Source: Methanomicrobiales archaeon HGW-Methanomicrobiales-1 (lineage in GTDB: Archaea; Halobacteriota; Methanomicrobia; Methanomicrobiales; Methanospirillaceae). Taken from it: DNA of 64,000 nt. Below, piece after piece: positions 1-8,444 of this stretch. The translations under genes and the position numbers were made by a program. The notes below the pieces were generated by a model. That model was not told where the DNA came from. It searched no databases and saw only the letters and a program-made list of their open reading frames with translations. Positions within the stretch are counted from its first letter, which is position 1. The number at the start of each line of letters is the position of its first letter. The stretch covers positions 174,564 through 238,563 of the forward strand of contig PGYM01000001.1 of NCBI GenBank assembly GCA_002839675.1, read 5' to 3'.

Positions 1-615
1 CTCTAAGGTCCCCTGGGTGATCTCATGGTGGATCTCTAAGATGAGTTCCCGGGACAATGGCTTGTCCCGCAGCTCCTTGAGGCGGCGGATCGTCTGGTAG
101 TTGTTGACGATCATCCGTTCGGAAGTGTTTTTCGGCTTCCTTCCTTCCCGCAGGATCTTCTTGGCTTCCGGCCGGGTTGTCGCGGCCCCTTCAAGCTGGC
201 TTGAAGCGATGGCTTCCTCCATCAGGGAATTTGCGAGATATTGTTTCTTATTCGCCTCACTGGGAAATTCTCCAAACAGCCAGTCGAAAGATGCAGGGGA
301 TGCCTTATCGATGCGGTGGAGTTGTTTCTGGAATGTTTCCGGGGAGTAGAAGAGGAATTTTTCATCTCCGATCTTTATCCTTCGGTACTTGGTCCTGCGT
401 TGGTCTTTTATCGCGTACCAGAACAGGGTAGGGTCATAGGGGATTTTTTTTCGACGGAGATCGTCCCAGTGTATATACTCTGATTCATTGTATTTGCGGA
501 TCAAATGGCGGATCTCTTTGGATTCCTCCCCCTCTGAGAAAAAAATTGAAGCAAAGGACTCATACTCCTCCGAGAAACTTCCCTTTATATCCGGTGGCTT
601 TTGAGGTATCTTCAT
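1..615 (-). CDS. Fic family protein, N-terminal part (cut by window edge)
   Basis: The minus frame is open from an ATG at 615 to the window edge (205 codons), so the C-terminal part lies outside. The visible part matches the N-terminal region of Fic/DOC proteins: residues near 135-150 read ASSQLEGAATT, the (S/T)xxxE(G/N) inhibitory helix that blocks the ATP pocket of Fic AMP-transferases, followed by a conserved NNYQTI segment. The catalytic HPFxxGNGR motif would be further left and cannot be checked. Fic enzymes usually modify target proteins with AMP and often act as toxins or stress regulators. The neighbouring RhuM gene supports an accessory or defence setting. The family call is secure from the motif; activity is unknown. 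Confidence 0.85.
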   Translation of the reverse strand, partial: MKIPQKPPDIKGSFSEEYESFASIFFSEGEESKEIRHLIRKYNESEYIHWDDLRRKKIPYDPTLFWYAIKDQRRTKYRRIKIGDEKFLFYSPETFQKQLHRIDKASPASFDWLFGEFPSEANKKQYLANSLMEEAIASSQLEGAATTRPEAKKILREGRKPKNTSERMIVNNYQTIRRLKELRDKPLSRELILEIHHEITQGTLE

Positions 616-1104
616 CCCGCACCTGACCTACTATCATCTACTAAACTCTGTAAATTCTTACAAGATTTACAGGTATTTACAGATTGATTGGTGGAGGAAG
701 AACAAAAAGGTTCTGTAAATTACTGAAAAATTTTCAGGTTCTTTCAAAGCCAAATAAACACTGACTTGTTATTCTCTCTAATTTAGATCGCACAATCCGC
801 AGTCACGATTTGCTCCCATCATTTTTGCCGCACCCCCCCGCCCCTCTCCCGAATCCGGCCCCATAAAACGCTCCGTTACAAATCACGCAGCCGCGCCCGG
901 ATCCACAATCCCCCCGCCACCAAATCCGACCGTAATCCAAGCCCCGATTCCCGCATACTTGCCAGAATAACTGCGAAAAAACCTGGTTTCAGACCCTGTT
1001 GTTGACGCCAACAAAACGATCCCACATTTATTTTCACCCCACGGTAATACACTATAAAAGGCCAAACATCCGGTTAAGACTAAGGAAGCGATGGTGATAA
1101 ACGA
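616..1104. other. intergenic region with repeat copy 1
   Basis: There is no convincing gene between the divergent Fic and RhuM genes. Positions 640-780 are AT-rich and hold short repeated words (ctgtaaat, tttacag) that could be promoter or operator DNA for both genes. Positions 825-981 are the left copy of the long direct repeat. Confidence 0.6.
825..981. repeat. 157-bp direct repeat, left copy
   Basis: This 157-bp C-rich block recurs in the same orientation at 2181-2337. By eye the two copies are about 90 percent identical with no gaps, and the last 48 bases are identical. The copies bracket the RhuM gene. No open reading frame is conserved between them. The arrangement suggests insertion or duplication by recombination. 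Confidence 0.9.
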
Positions 1105-2142
1105 TTGAGCGATAACCCAGTTCCGGAACCGGTGACCCGTTCCCAGATTCTCTTTTACCAGTCCGAAAACGGGACAAGCCGTATTGAGGTTCGGCTCGAA
1201 GAAGGAACGGTATGGCTCACCCAAGCACTCCTCGCTGAACTCTACCAGATAACCAAACAGAATGTCAGCCTCCATATCAGGAATATTCTGGCAGAGGGAG
1301 AACACTCGCGGACAGCAACTGTCAAGGAATACTTGACAGTTCAAAATGAAGGGACCCGAACCGTTCAGCGCTCTATTGAATACTACAATCTTGACATGAT
1401 CCTCGCCATTGGCTACCGCGTCCGTTCCCCCCGGGGCACGCAGTTCCGCAGGTGGGCGACCGAACGGTTGAGCGAATACCTCATCAAAGGATTCGTACTC
1501 GATGACGAGCGGCTCAGGGAAGGAAAGAGCATCGGTGCGGACTACTTCGATGAACTGCTCGAACGCATCCGGGATATCCGGGCATCCGAGAAGCGGTTCT
1601 ACCAGAAGATTAAGGATATTTATACGCTCGCGATCGATTACGATCCGCATGCGGAAACAACGCTCGGGTTTTTCAGGATCGTGCAGAACAAGCTGCATTG
1701 GGCAATCACCGGCCATACCGCTGCGGAGATTATTGCAGAACGGGCCGATGCATCCCTGCCGAATATGGGGCTTACTGCCTGGAAAGGGGCAAAGGTGAGA
1801 AAGAGCGATGTCACCGTTGCGAAAAATTACCTTGACGAGACGGAGATCCGGCAGCTCAATCGCATCATCACCATGTATCTCGATTATGCCGAGACCCAGG
1901 CCGAACGAAAACAGCCCGTGTACATGATCGAGTGGAGAGAGAAACTGGATAATTTCCTCAAATTCAATGAGCGGGAAATTCTTGAGGATGCCGGGAAAAT
2001 ATCCATGGAAATTGCACAGCACCTCGCATTAGAAGAATTTGAAAAATTTTCCCTGCGCCGGCTCGCTGAAGAAAATGCGTCTTCCGATACAGAGTTCGAG
2101 GCTGCTGCAAAAATGATTGAGCACAAGAAACGCGGGAACTAA
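1105..2142 (+). CDS. RhuM family (virulence-associated) protein
   Basis: This 345-residue protein starts at a TTG with a GGTGAT ribosome-binding site six bases upstream; the ATG at 1091 closes after five codons, so TTG is preferred. The N-terminal half matches the RhuM family (PF13310): RIEVRLEEGTVWLTQ, then LAELYQITKQNVSLHI, YYNLDMILAIGYRVRS and the RRWATERLSEYLIKGFVLDD block. The C-terminal half is helical and charged. RhuM was named from a Salmonella pathogenicity island, and its molecular function is not established. Related proteins are common near Fic, DinD-like and toxin genes. The gene is flanked by 157-bp direct repeats, which points to mobility. Confidence 0.9.
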   Translation: MSDNPVPEPVTRSQILFYQSENGTSRIEVRLEEGTVWLTQALLAELYQITKQNVSLHIRNILAEGEHSRTATVKEYLTVQNEGTRTVQRSIEYYNLDMILAIGYRVRSPRGTQFRRWATERLSEYLIKGFVLDDERLREGKSIGADYFDELLERIRDIRASEKRFYQKIKDIYTLAIDYDPHAETTLGFFRIVQNKLHWAITGHTAAEIIAERADASLPNMGLTAWKGAKVRKSDVTVAKNYLDETEIRQLNRIITMYLDYAETQAERKQPVYMIEWREKLDNFLKFNEREILEDAGKISMEIAQHLALEEFEKFSLRRLAEENASSDTEFEAAAKMIEHKKRGN

Positions 2143-2180
2143 AAAATCCTGATGGATCCGGTATTTCCGCCCCTCTCAAT

Positions 2181-2337
2181 TTGCCGCACCCCCCAACCCC
2201 TCTCCCGAATCCGGCCCCGGAAAACGCTCCGTTACAAATCCCATAGCCGCGCCCGGATCCCTAATCCCCCCGCCCCTAAATTCCGCCCCAATCCAAGCCC
2301 CGATTCCCGCATACTTGCCAGAATAACTGCGAAAAAA
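2181..2337. repeat. 157-bp direct repeat, right copy
   Basis: Second copy of the block at 825-981, same orientation and length, starting 38 bases after the RhuM stop codon. Mismatches cluster in the first 110 bases; the last 48 bases match the left copy exactly. Confidence 0.9.
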
Positions 2338-2393
2338 TTCGAAGCTACCAATTACCTTTTTAACCCGAATTTGCTAACATCTGGATCAATACA

Positions 2394-2633
2394 ATGATCA
2401 GCAAATACGTCGGACAACTGGGAACATTGGCGAAAAAGATCTTTGCAACGCTGAAACAAAAGTGCGTTGTCGTGATCGACTGGATTATGTCCGCCCCCTC
2501 AGCTGCATCCGATGCCTGGCCGGTCCTTGTAGCAGCCAAGGGAAATGTACTGGACATGGGGAAGCGGTACAGGAAAACGAGCGGCCACGCCCCCCTCTTC
2601 TCGCTCTTCACCTTCTTTAAAGATAGTCAGTAA
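2394..2633 (+). CDS. small hypothetical protein
   Basis: A 79-residue reading frame starts just beyond the right repeat copy. It is basic, has a moderately hydrophobic centre (VVVIDWIM) and no motif I recognise. A GGATC lies near the ATG but is a weak ribosome-binding site. An opposite-strand frame overlaps it and looks no better. It may be a real small gene of the accessory region or chance. Confidence 0.35.
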   Translation: MISKYVGQLGTLAKKIFATLKQKCVVVIDWIMSAPSAASDAWPVLVAAKGNVLDMGKRYRKTSGHAPLFSLFTFFKDSQ

Positions 2634-2825
2634 ACGCCCGGTCCGGCGTTCTGGAATTCTACCGGAGCTTTAATCCCTGAGGTGACCTGCCGCTTTTCAC
2701 ACGGCTGTTTCTGACAGGAGAAAGAGCCCCGGCTCTCCCCGGACCGGCGTTTTTAAAATTTGCATGAACGAGCCCCGGCGCCCGAAGAAATCGTTGTCGA
2801 ACAAACCCCTCAGAAGTGAAAAAAA

Positions 2826-3605
2826 ATGAACGGATTCGCAGAAGAAAATGGATTTACAGAAACAAACCAGGAATCGCAGGAGAACACCCCGATTGCGGAG
2901 AAGATGGATGCGGCAGTAACCGCAGCTCCCGCACGGGCGATCGAACTCGATGGCATGCCGGTCGGAACTGACGATGCCGGTCGGGACAGAACCGGGCCGG
3001 GCGAGACCGGGCCAAAGGAATCCCCGCGTCGCAGCTCGGTCAAGGGCAAGAAGCGCCGGAAAGGACAATGGCACAAGAAGAACGCCGGCGGGGTTGCGGC
3101 CAAGGGCAAAAAGAACGGCCAGCACGTGCCCCGGGGGAGCTGCGAGATCGCGGCCCTGCTCGAAGAGGAGGGGTATATCGTCGGGGTCATTCCCGATCCA
3201 AAATCCCCGTTCGATCTCATCGGCTGGAGCAATGCGGGATCGATCCTGATCCGGGTGACGCGACCCATAGAGCTCGTTGCAAACGCCCGCAATGTCCGGG
3301 AGCAGTATGAGGAGATTGTCCGGGAGATGGAGCCGTATTACCGGACCGAAGCCGACAACATCCAGTTCATGGTCATCTCGCGGGCTCACGGGCTGCTGCG
3401 GTACCGGGTCTGGGACTGGGGCATTGGCAACGTCGTAACCATGCAGAAAATTATGAAAACCCCGCACGCATCCCCGTCCGATCAGCAAATAACAACCTCC
3501 GGGCCGGCGAATCGACGAGCGCGAAACTCTCCCTGCCCGGTTGAGCCAGCCGGGCTTGTAATCGCCCCGGATGCACCCCCCGTTCACACGGCTATACCCT
3601 TGTAA
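2826..3605 (+). CDS. hypothetical protein with possible PD-(D/E)XK nuclease-like core
   Basis: This 259-residue protein has a low-complexity acidic N terminus, a very basic stretch (about residues 70-100, many Lys/Arg/Gly) and a globular part from about residue 100. The globular part reads CEIAALLEEEGYIVGVIP, then FDLIGWSNAGSILIRVTRP, then a helix and a final strand (FMVISR). That order resembles the alpha-beta core of archaeal resolvase/VRR-NUC-type nucleases, with Asp in FDLIG as a candidate metal ligand. The usual ExK pair is replaced by IRV, so the catalytic site may be degenerate. An overlapping minus-strand frame (2697-3671) lacks domain character. The resemblance is my inference; function is unknown. 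Confidence 0.55.
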   Translation: MNGFAEENGFTETNQESQENTPIAEKMDAAVTAAPARAIELDGMPVGTDDAGRDRTGPGETGPKESPRRSSVKGKKRRKGQWHKKNAGGVAAKGKKNGQHVPRGSCEIAALLEEEGYIVGVIPDPKSPFDLIGWSNAGSILIRVTRPIELVANARNVREQYEEIVREMEPYYRTEADNIQFMVISRAHGLLRYRVWDWGIGNVVTMQKIMKTPHASPSDQQITTSGPANRRARNSPCPVEPAGLVIAPDAPPVHTAIPL

Positions 3606-3866
3606 AACCCATAGTGGTATGTCAAACGGGCGCCCCGCAAGACACCAGAGTACAGAAGTCCGAACACACACGGGACACGATAAGACTTAATCGTGGGTCC
3701 CGCCAAATCCAGGCAGAAACCAGTATGGCACGGACCGCTCAGAGCCCTCGTCTGCTTGCACCACGGGATCCGGAGGATCCTGGCGCAAAACGCGGAGGTC
3801 GGCTCGCCACACCGGCCCGGCCAGGGAGGAACCAGGACAAGGAAAAAAAACAAGGAGTGATAGATT

Positions 3867-4370
3867 ATGGGAGATTTCGCACAGAAAACAAACATCAAGA
3901 GCGCAACCCGGAGGCTTGCGGACCCGATTGCCGACATAACGGCGTTCAATACGATCGTCCAGGCGGTGATCACCACCAACCCGTTCGGGTGCATCTCGTA
4001 CATGCTGAGCGGTGAGAACCACCAGCCCGTAGAGAAGAGCCGGGAAGCGTACACGGCAAAATTCGTGTACCAGGACGGACAGGCAAACCGGATCGGCAGC
4101 GGCTCGGAGAGCTACAACACGATCGCCGGCTTCACTGCCGGGGCAACAGCAGTACTTGCCAACACCGCAAACACTGCGGCACACGGGGGCACGGTGTACC
4201 ACGACACGGACAAGGACACCTTCTCGGTGACCTTAAAGTGCCACGACCCCAGCGGAGAGACGTACTTCGTTACCCTCTCCCGCCAGCAGGTGACCCTCTC
4301 ATCCTACGAAGATGATGGGATCCGCACAGTTGTGGAAACCTGGGCAGACGGCGTAACAGCGCTGAACTAA
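3867..4370 (+). CDS. hypothetical protein, beta-rich
   Basis: This 167-residue protein has a strong ribosome-binding site (GGAGTGAT, about six bases before the ATG). After a short polar N terminus comes ITAFNTIVQAVITTNPFGC, then alternating Thr/Val/Tyr-rich segments typical of beta structure, ending in WADGVTALN. There is no signal peptide or membrane segment. It is followed after 14 bases by a 44-residue membrane protein, so the two are probably co-transcribed. I do not recognise the family. The sheet-like composition and small partner would suit an assembling or structural protein, but that is speculation. Confidence 0.75.
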   Translation: MGDFAQKTNIKSATRRLADPIADITAFNTIVQAVITTNPFGCISYMLSGENHQPVEKSREAYTAKFVYQDGQANRIGSGSESYNTIAGFTAGATAVLANTANTAAHGGTVYHDTDKDTFSVTLKCHDPSGETYFVTLSRQQVTLSSYEDDGIRTVVETWADGVTALN

Positions 4371-4384
4371 AAGAGGTGAGGAAC

Positions 4385-4519
4385 ATGGACACCGAACTCA
4401 TCCTCACGGGAGCGTTCCTCGGGACGGGACTGCTCGCCTACGTGGTAATCCCCGGCCTGCTGGTAATGTGGGACCGGGTCCTCGACCACATGGAAGAATC
4501 AGGACAGAAAAAGCAGTAA
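4385..4519 (+). CDS. small single-span membrane protein (44 aa)
   Basis: The protein starts at ATG 4385 behind an excellent ribosome-binding site (AGAGGTGAG). Residues about 5-28 form one hydrophobic helix (LILTGAFLGTGLLAYVVIPG) followed by a short charged tail ending in KKQ. It is the second gene of a probable two-gene unit with the 167-residue protein and is followed by a hairpin terminator. Function unknown; the small size suggests an accessory subunit or anchor. Confidence 0.7.
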   Translation: MDTELILTGAFLGTGLLAYVVIPGLLVMWDRVLDHMEESGQKKQ

Positions 4520-4522
4520 ACG

Positions 4523-4558
4523 GCGGGGGAGCAAATCCCCCGCTAACGGTATTTTTTT
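4523..4558 (+). terminator. hairpin plus T-run terminator
   Basis: A perfect 8-bp stem (4523-4530 with 4536-4543, loop GCAAA) is followed by a run of seven T at 4552-4558. It ends the two-gene plus-strand unit and faces the convergent fen gene. Confidence 0.8.
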
Positions 4559-4575
4559 AATACGCGATGAATACT

Positions 4576-5577
4576 TTAAAACCAGCTCTCCAGCGTCTTC
4601 TGCCCTGCCTTGACCGAGAAATTCTCAAGCGCCTTGTTTATCCGGTCTTCCGAGAATTCATAGCCGTCGCAGAGCATCTTTTTTATCCCTGCTGTATCAG
4701 GGTGCCCCCAGACGAGGTTGTAATCGTCCGTTACCGGGGGGTGCAGGAAAAGATCCATCACCGGGGCCGGATCGAAGTCCGGCTGCTTCTCTTTGAGCTT
4801 TGCAGCAAACTCCCCTTTCTGCACGATCTTGAGGCCGGTCTTTGCGCCCACACCCGCAACGCCCGGGTTGAAATCGGTGCCGATCAGGATGCTGATCTCG
4901 ATCAGCTGCTCGCGGGTAAGGTGCAGGCCGTTGAGCACTTCCGAGAGAACCAGCCGCTCCGGGCTCACCGTGATCTGCCGGCCCCGGATCTTGCGCTTGC
5001 CGCTCACCGTGAGATTGCGGACAAGGGTAGGGGCCCCGAACAGGAGCGTATCATAGTCCTGCGACACCACATACCGGGCTTCCCCTTTTGCCACCATGTA
5101 GGAGGCCTGTGCCTCCCCCTCCCCGGGTGCCTGCACGAACGGGATGCCCAGCAGACCTAGGAGTTCCTTGGAAGACGCGATAATCTCCGCATCCACCCGG
5201 GTTGCCGATCGCGCCTGCTTGTAGGCCTCGGCCTCATCCCCGCGTTCGACTGCTTCTTTCCAGCGTTCCCCCGCAGTATCGCGGAGCTGCCTGCGCTGGT
5301 CAACCGTTGCCTGCTTGAGCTCGCCGGGTTTCCCGTCAAACACAAAGACCGGCTTGATCCCCTTGTCCATGAAATTTGCAATCCGGAACAGGATGCCGGA
5401 GAGGTGGGAGGTGACCCGCCCGCGCCCGTCCATCAGCGGGGTGCCGTCCGGCTGCCGGATGATGGTTAGGAACTGGTAGAGGGTATTGTTCGCATCGATA
5501 GCTGCGATACCGGGAATGGTTTCCAGTGTAACCGGTGTCTTATAGTCTGCCAGAATGTCCCGTAGTGCAACGCCCAT
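4576..5577 (-). CDS. fen: flap endonuclease 1 (FEN-1)
   Basis: This 333-residue protein is a structure-specific 5' nuclease that removes flaps during Okazaki fragment maturation and repair. The N-domain metal ligands are visible ([11 protein letters not shown] with Asp28; VFVFDGKP), as are the internal-domain ligands ([23 protein letters not shown]) and the helix-hairpin-helix region ([18 protein letters not shown]). The C terminus QKTLESWF is a PCNA-interacting motif, so the protein should bind the sliding clamp. Length is normal for archaeal FEN-1. It is convergent with the preceding plus-strand unit and has no obvious operon partner. Confidence 0.97.
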   Translation of the reverse strand: MGVALRDILADYKTPVTLETIPGIAAIDANNTLYQFLTIIRQPDGTPLMDGRGRVTSHLSGILFRIANFMDKGIKPVFVFDGKPGELKQATVDQRRQLRDTAGERWKEAVERGDEAEAYKQARSATRVDAEIIASSKELLGLLGIPFVQAPGEGEAQASYMVAKGEARYVVSQDYDTLLFGAPTLVRNLTVSGKRKIRGRQITVSPERLVLSEVLNGLHLTREQLIEISILIGTDFNPGVAGVGAKTGLKIVQKGEFAAKLKEKQPDFDPAPVMDLFLHPPVTDDYNLVWGHPDTAGIKKMLCDGYEFSEDRINKALENFSVKAGQKTLESWF

Positions 5578-5602
5578 GCCTGTTCACGCTCTGGTTTATA
5601 GG

Positions 5603-5919
5603 TTATTTGTATGACCGTTTAGCATATTCGGCATTGAGTTCGTCGAGATGGGAGAAAAGCCTGGTCATATTTGGTCACCATGCGGTCCGAGATCTCTTCG
5701 AGATTGGTGCGGAGCATATGTTCGTAGGCGATCACGCTGTTTTTTAAGATTGCGCACCTTGACCTGCATCGACATAAACAGCCCGCCCAGCGAGAGCATC
5801 ATCAGGCATGCGGCAACCGCGATCGTGAGGTCCTGCCAGAACCGGAGAATGAGAACAAGGGTGGAAATTACCAGAATAACAGTGAGCAGGATATCGACCG
5901 GGTAATCACGTATATCCAT
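5603..5919 (-). pseudogene. small two-span membrane protein with apparent frameshifts
   Basis: From ATG 5919 the frame gives MDIRDYPVDILLTVIL and two hydrophobic helices (about residues 8-25 and 32-50), then VKVRNLKK and a Pro/Arg-rich tail that looks wrong. Dropping one A from the six-A run (T-run 5740-5745 on the plus strand) gives a coherent amphipathic continuation (NSVIAYEHMLRTNLEEISDR). One more +1 shift near 5665-5675 joins a final segment (LFSHLDELNAEYAKRSYK) that ends at 5603. The combined product would be about 105 residues: two membrane helices plus a coiled coil. Either the gene is decayed or the assembly has indels. The two-shift reconstruction is inference. Confidence 0.5.
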
Positions 5920-5974
5920 GCTTTTAGGTGATGAGAGCACAGTAATTAATCTAACGAATATACGGAGATCCCGC

Positions 5975-6868
5975 ATGGACACGAAAAATCTCATCCCCCT
6001 TCTCGCAATGCCCCTCCTGCTCCTCATCGTAGAGATAGGCGCAGTCCTGCTCTCCCTGCCCGTGCAGGCATCAGGAATTGTAGCATTCGAAGATCCCACC
6101 TCGCTTGAAAACCCGCTCATCTTTATTGCGATCCTGCTGGTCTTTACCGGGTTCCTGCTGCTCTTGATCAAATACGATATGAAAAAGGTGATTGCGGCAG
6201 TCATCGGGCTCTCGCTCTTTTTCACGTTCGTGTATATCTTCATGGCCCTCGTCTATGCAGCATTCGGGGTTACTGATATTGCCACCATCGCGGTGCTGGT
6301 GCTCGCGATAATCGCAACGGCACTCCTGTACAAATACCCGGAATGGTACGTGATCGATGCGCTCGGGATCCTGATAGGCGCCGGTGTTGCCTCGATCTTT
6401 GGTGTCTCTTTGGATGTCTGGCCGGTGGTCATCCTGCTCATCCTGCTCGCAGTCTACGATGCGATCTCGGTGTACAAGACCAAGCACATGATCACCCTTG
6501 CCGAAGGCGTGATCGATCTCAAGACCCCGATCCTCTTCGTCATCCCCAAGAAGCGGGACTATTCGTTCATCAAGGAAGGTATCGGGAAGCTCGGCGATGG
6601 CGGGGAGCGGTCTGCGTTCATCATCGGTATGGGCGACCTGATCATGCCCTCCATACTGGTAGTATCGGCCAATGTATTCATACAGGGGTCGAAAATCGGG
6701 GGCATCCTCAATCTTCCTGCCCTTGGTGCGATCATCGGTTCGCTGGCCGGTCTCCTGGTCCTGCTCCACTTTGTCATGTCGGGAAAACCCCAGGCCGGGC
6801 TTCCGCCATTGAACGGGGGGACGATTATCGGGTTCCTTATCGGGCTGGCAGCGATGACGTGGATGTAA
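5975..6868 (+). CDS. presenilin/signal peptide peptidase homologue (PSH), intramembrane aspartyl protease
   Basis: This 297-residue polytopic membrane protein has about nine hydrophobic helices. It carries the two family A22 active-site motifs: YD at Tyr161-Asp162 and GxGD at 218-221 (GMGD, Asp221). The third motif, normally PAL, appears as PPL near the C terminus (GLPPLNGG). Such proteases cut other membrane proteins within the bilayer. The studied archaeal presenilin homologue of Methanoculleus has its aspartates at nearly the same positions. The start at 5975 follows GGAG with seven-base spacing; an in-frame upstream ATG at 5918 lacks support. Its natural substrate in archaea is unknown. 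Confidence 0.9.
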   Translation: MDTKNLIPLLAMPLLLLIVEIGAVLLSLPVQASGIVAFEDPTSLENPLIFIAILLVFTGFLLLLIKYDMKKVIAAVIGLSLFFTFVYIFMALVYAAFGVTDIATIAVLVLAIIATALLYKYPEWYVIDALGILIGAGVASIFGVSLDVWPVVILLILLAVYDAISVYKTKHMITLAEGVIDLKTPILFVIPKKRDYSFIKEGIGKLGDGGERSAFIIGMGDLIMPSILVVSANVFIQGSKIGGILNLPALGAIIGSLAGLLVLLHFVMSGKPQAGLPPLNGGTIIGFLIGLAAMTWM

Positions 6869-7303
6869 TGGGTGGAAAAATTCCCGGAAGAATACTTTTT
6901 TTATCGGGCTGCTCCTGATTAACTGCATATTTTCATAAAACGTGTCTTGGAAAACCAGAATCCTTTTTGATAATTACGAGCAAGCCCCCCCATCGGGGTC
7001 GCCCGGCCGCATCGTCGGGGCCTCGCTGGGCAGGGCGGTTGATCCAACCCGGAAGGAAATTTTCCTGCACTGCTCCTTCTGTTTTCTCATTAATTCGTTC
7101 AATTCCCGATGTTGCAATTGTCCTCAGAATGTTGATGATAGCCTTCGAAAAATGGGGTCAAGGGGATGCTCCCCTTGGGTTGCTTCCCCCTCTGGGGGAG
7201 AGAGGGGGTCACCCTCCCTTATGTCAAAGAGAATAAGGGATCACTCGAAAGAAGGCTCACACCAGAGCAGGTATTTCTTAAAAACAGATAAAAAAAAGAT
7301 GAA
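6869..7303. other. intergenic region with GC-rich hairpins
   Basis: I see no gene here. Positions 7159-7177 form a perfect 8-bp hairpin (CAAGGGGA, loop TGC, TCCCCTTG), followed at once by a second C/G hairpin around 7185-7200 and a G-run. The pair lies between the convergent presenilin-homologue and GTPase genes and may act in transcript termination, although no T-run follows directly. Positions 6985-7050 are unusually GC-rich. Confidence 0.5.
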
Positions 7304-8398
7304 TCAGGTTGTTATCGAGAGATCCTTTCCCGCACGGGCGGTGCGGGGCTTACGGACCTTCCGTTTCCGGACAACTACTATCTCTTCACCGGTGTCAACA
7401 TCTATCTCCGTCTCTTCGGTTTCATGCTTTATGGGAGACCTGATATCCTTGACTATCTTCTTCTTTGCCTCTGCTTCCGGCTTGTGGGTCAGGATCTCTG
7501 CGAGTACCGCCTCGACACCGTCTCCGGTCTTGGTAGACATCGTCAGGTAACCTTCCCCTCCAACAAGGTCGGACTTGTTGGCAACGACAATCAATGGCAC
7601 ATCCACCATACCTGCAACTTCATCGCGCAGGTGGAGCTGGGCTTTCATGGAGTAGCCGCAGTGCTCTGAGGGATCGAGGATGAAGAGCACGATATCGGCA
7701 ACATTCATCATGGCAGAGAGTGCCTGCCGCTCGATCTGGTTGCGTTCCTCTGCCGGGCGATCGAGAATGCCCGGTGTGTCCACGAACTGGATCCGCTCGC
7801 GGGGAAGGTCCCGGTGACCGACAATAACTCCCTTGGTGGTGAACGGGTATGCCGCCACTTCGGGGGCTGCTGATGAGACGCGTTTGATAAACGAGGATTT
7901 CCCTACATTGGGGTAGCCTGCAATCACAATGGTATACGCGTCTTCGACATGGGGGAGATGGCGCAGGACATTTCTCACTTCGTTTAAGAAATGCAGGTCC
8001 TTATCGATCTGGTGCACCATCGAAGCGAGCCGGGCTACCGCCCGCTTGCGCACAATGAGGGTGTCGGCAGCCTTGCGGGACTGCACGGCCAGCTGGTTTC
8101 CGATCATCTTGGTGTGCTTGGCAGCCCAGCCCACGGCCCCAAGGGACATTTTTATCCGCTCGATCCCGTAGAGGATATCAGCCAGTTCCCGGTAAAACGG
8201 GGGGAGGTCATCGAATTCGGGAAATCCCCGTATGATATAGACAAGGCGATCATGAACCGCTGCACCAACGGCCCGGACAAACTCTTCGTTTGCGCGTTCC
8301 TTGTTGGTCTTTTCCTTCATCTTCTTTGCTGCACGGCGGAAACTCCGGTCGAGGATCTCGTCCGCAGTTGGCACCGTCGGCATTTTTTCAAATTCCAT
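7304..8398 (-). CDS. NOG1/OBG-type GTP-binding protein
   Basis: This 364-residue GTPase has an N-terminal helical domain (about 1-160) typical of NOG1-like proteins, then the G domain: G1 AGYPNVGKSS, G2 region YPFTTKG, G3 DTPGILDR and G4 NKSD. A Lys/Arg-rich C-terminal tail (KRKVRKPRTARAG) may bind RNA. Eukaryotic NOG1 works in 60S ribosome assembly, and a similar role is likely here. The ATG at 8398 is chosen because the longer upstream frame would run through the promoter of the divergent CBS gene. The spacer of 46 bp holds an AT-rich TATATATTTA box. Confidence 0.93.
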   Translation of the reverse strand: MEFEKMPTVPTADEILDRSFRRAAKKMKEKTNKERANEEFVRAVGAAVHDRLVYIIRGFPEFDDLPPFYRELADILYGIERIKMSLGAVGWAAKHTKMIGNQLAVQSRKAADTLIVRKRAVARLASMVHQIDKDLHFLNEVRNVLRHLPHVEDAYTIVIAGYPNVGKSSFIKRVSSAAPEVAAYPFTTKGVIVGHRDLPRERIQFVDTPGILDRPAEERNQIERQALSAMMNVADIVLFILDPSEHCGYSMKAQLHLRDEVAGMVDVPLIVVANKSDLVGGEGYLTMSTKTGDGVEAVLAEILTHKPEAEAKKKIVKDIRSPIKHETEETEIDVDTGEEIVVVRKRKVRKPRTARAGKDLSITT

Positions 8399-8444
8399 AA
8401 ATCGCCTACCTATATATTTATGGACCGTCATACGGTATATCGTT

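Noticed and set aside
883..2022. Long minus-strand frame opposite the RhuM gene
   Set aside because: It overlaps a clear RhuM family protein, begins inside it and runs into the left repeat; composition is that of a reverse-strand shadow.
2697..3671. Minus-strand frame of 324 codons
   Set aside because: The plus-strand frame at 2826-3605 has better domain-like structure; this one is Arg/Gly/Pro-rich without motifs.
6071..6928. Minus-strand frame opposite the presenilin homologue
   Set aside because: Highly charged Asp/Arg/His-rich shadow of a hydrophobic membrane gene with both catalytic motifs on the plus strand.
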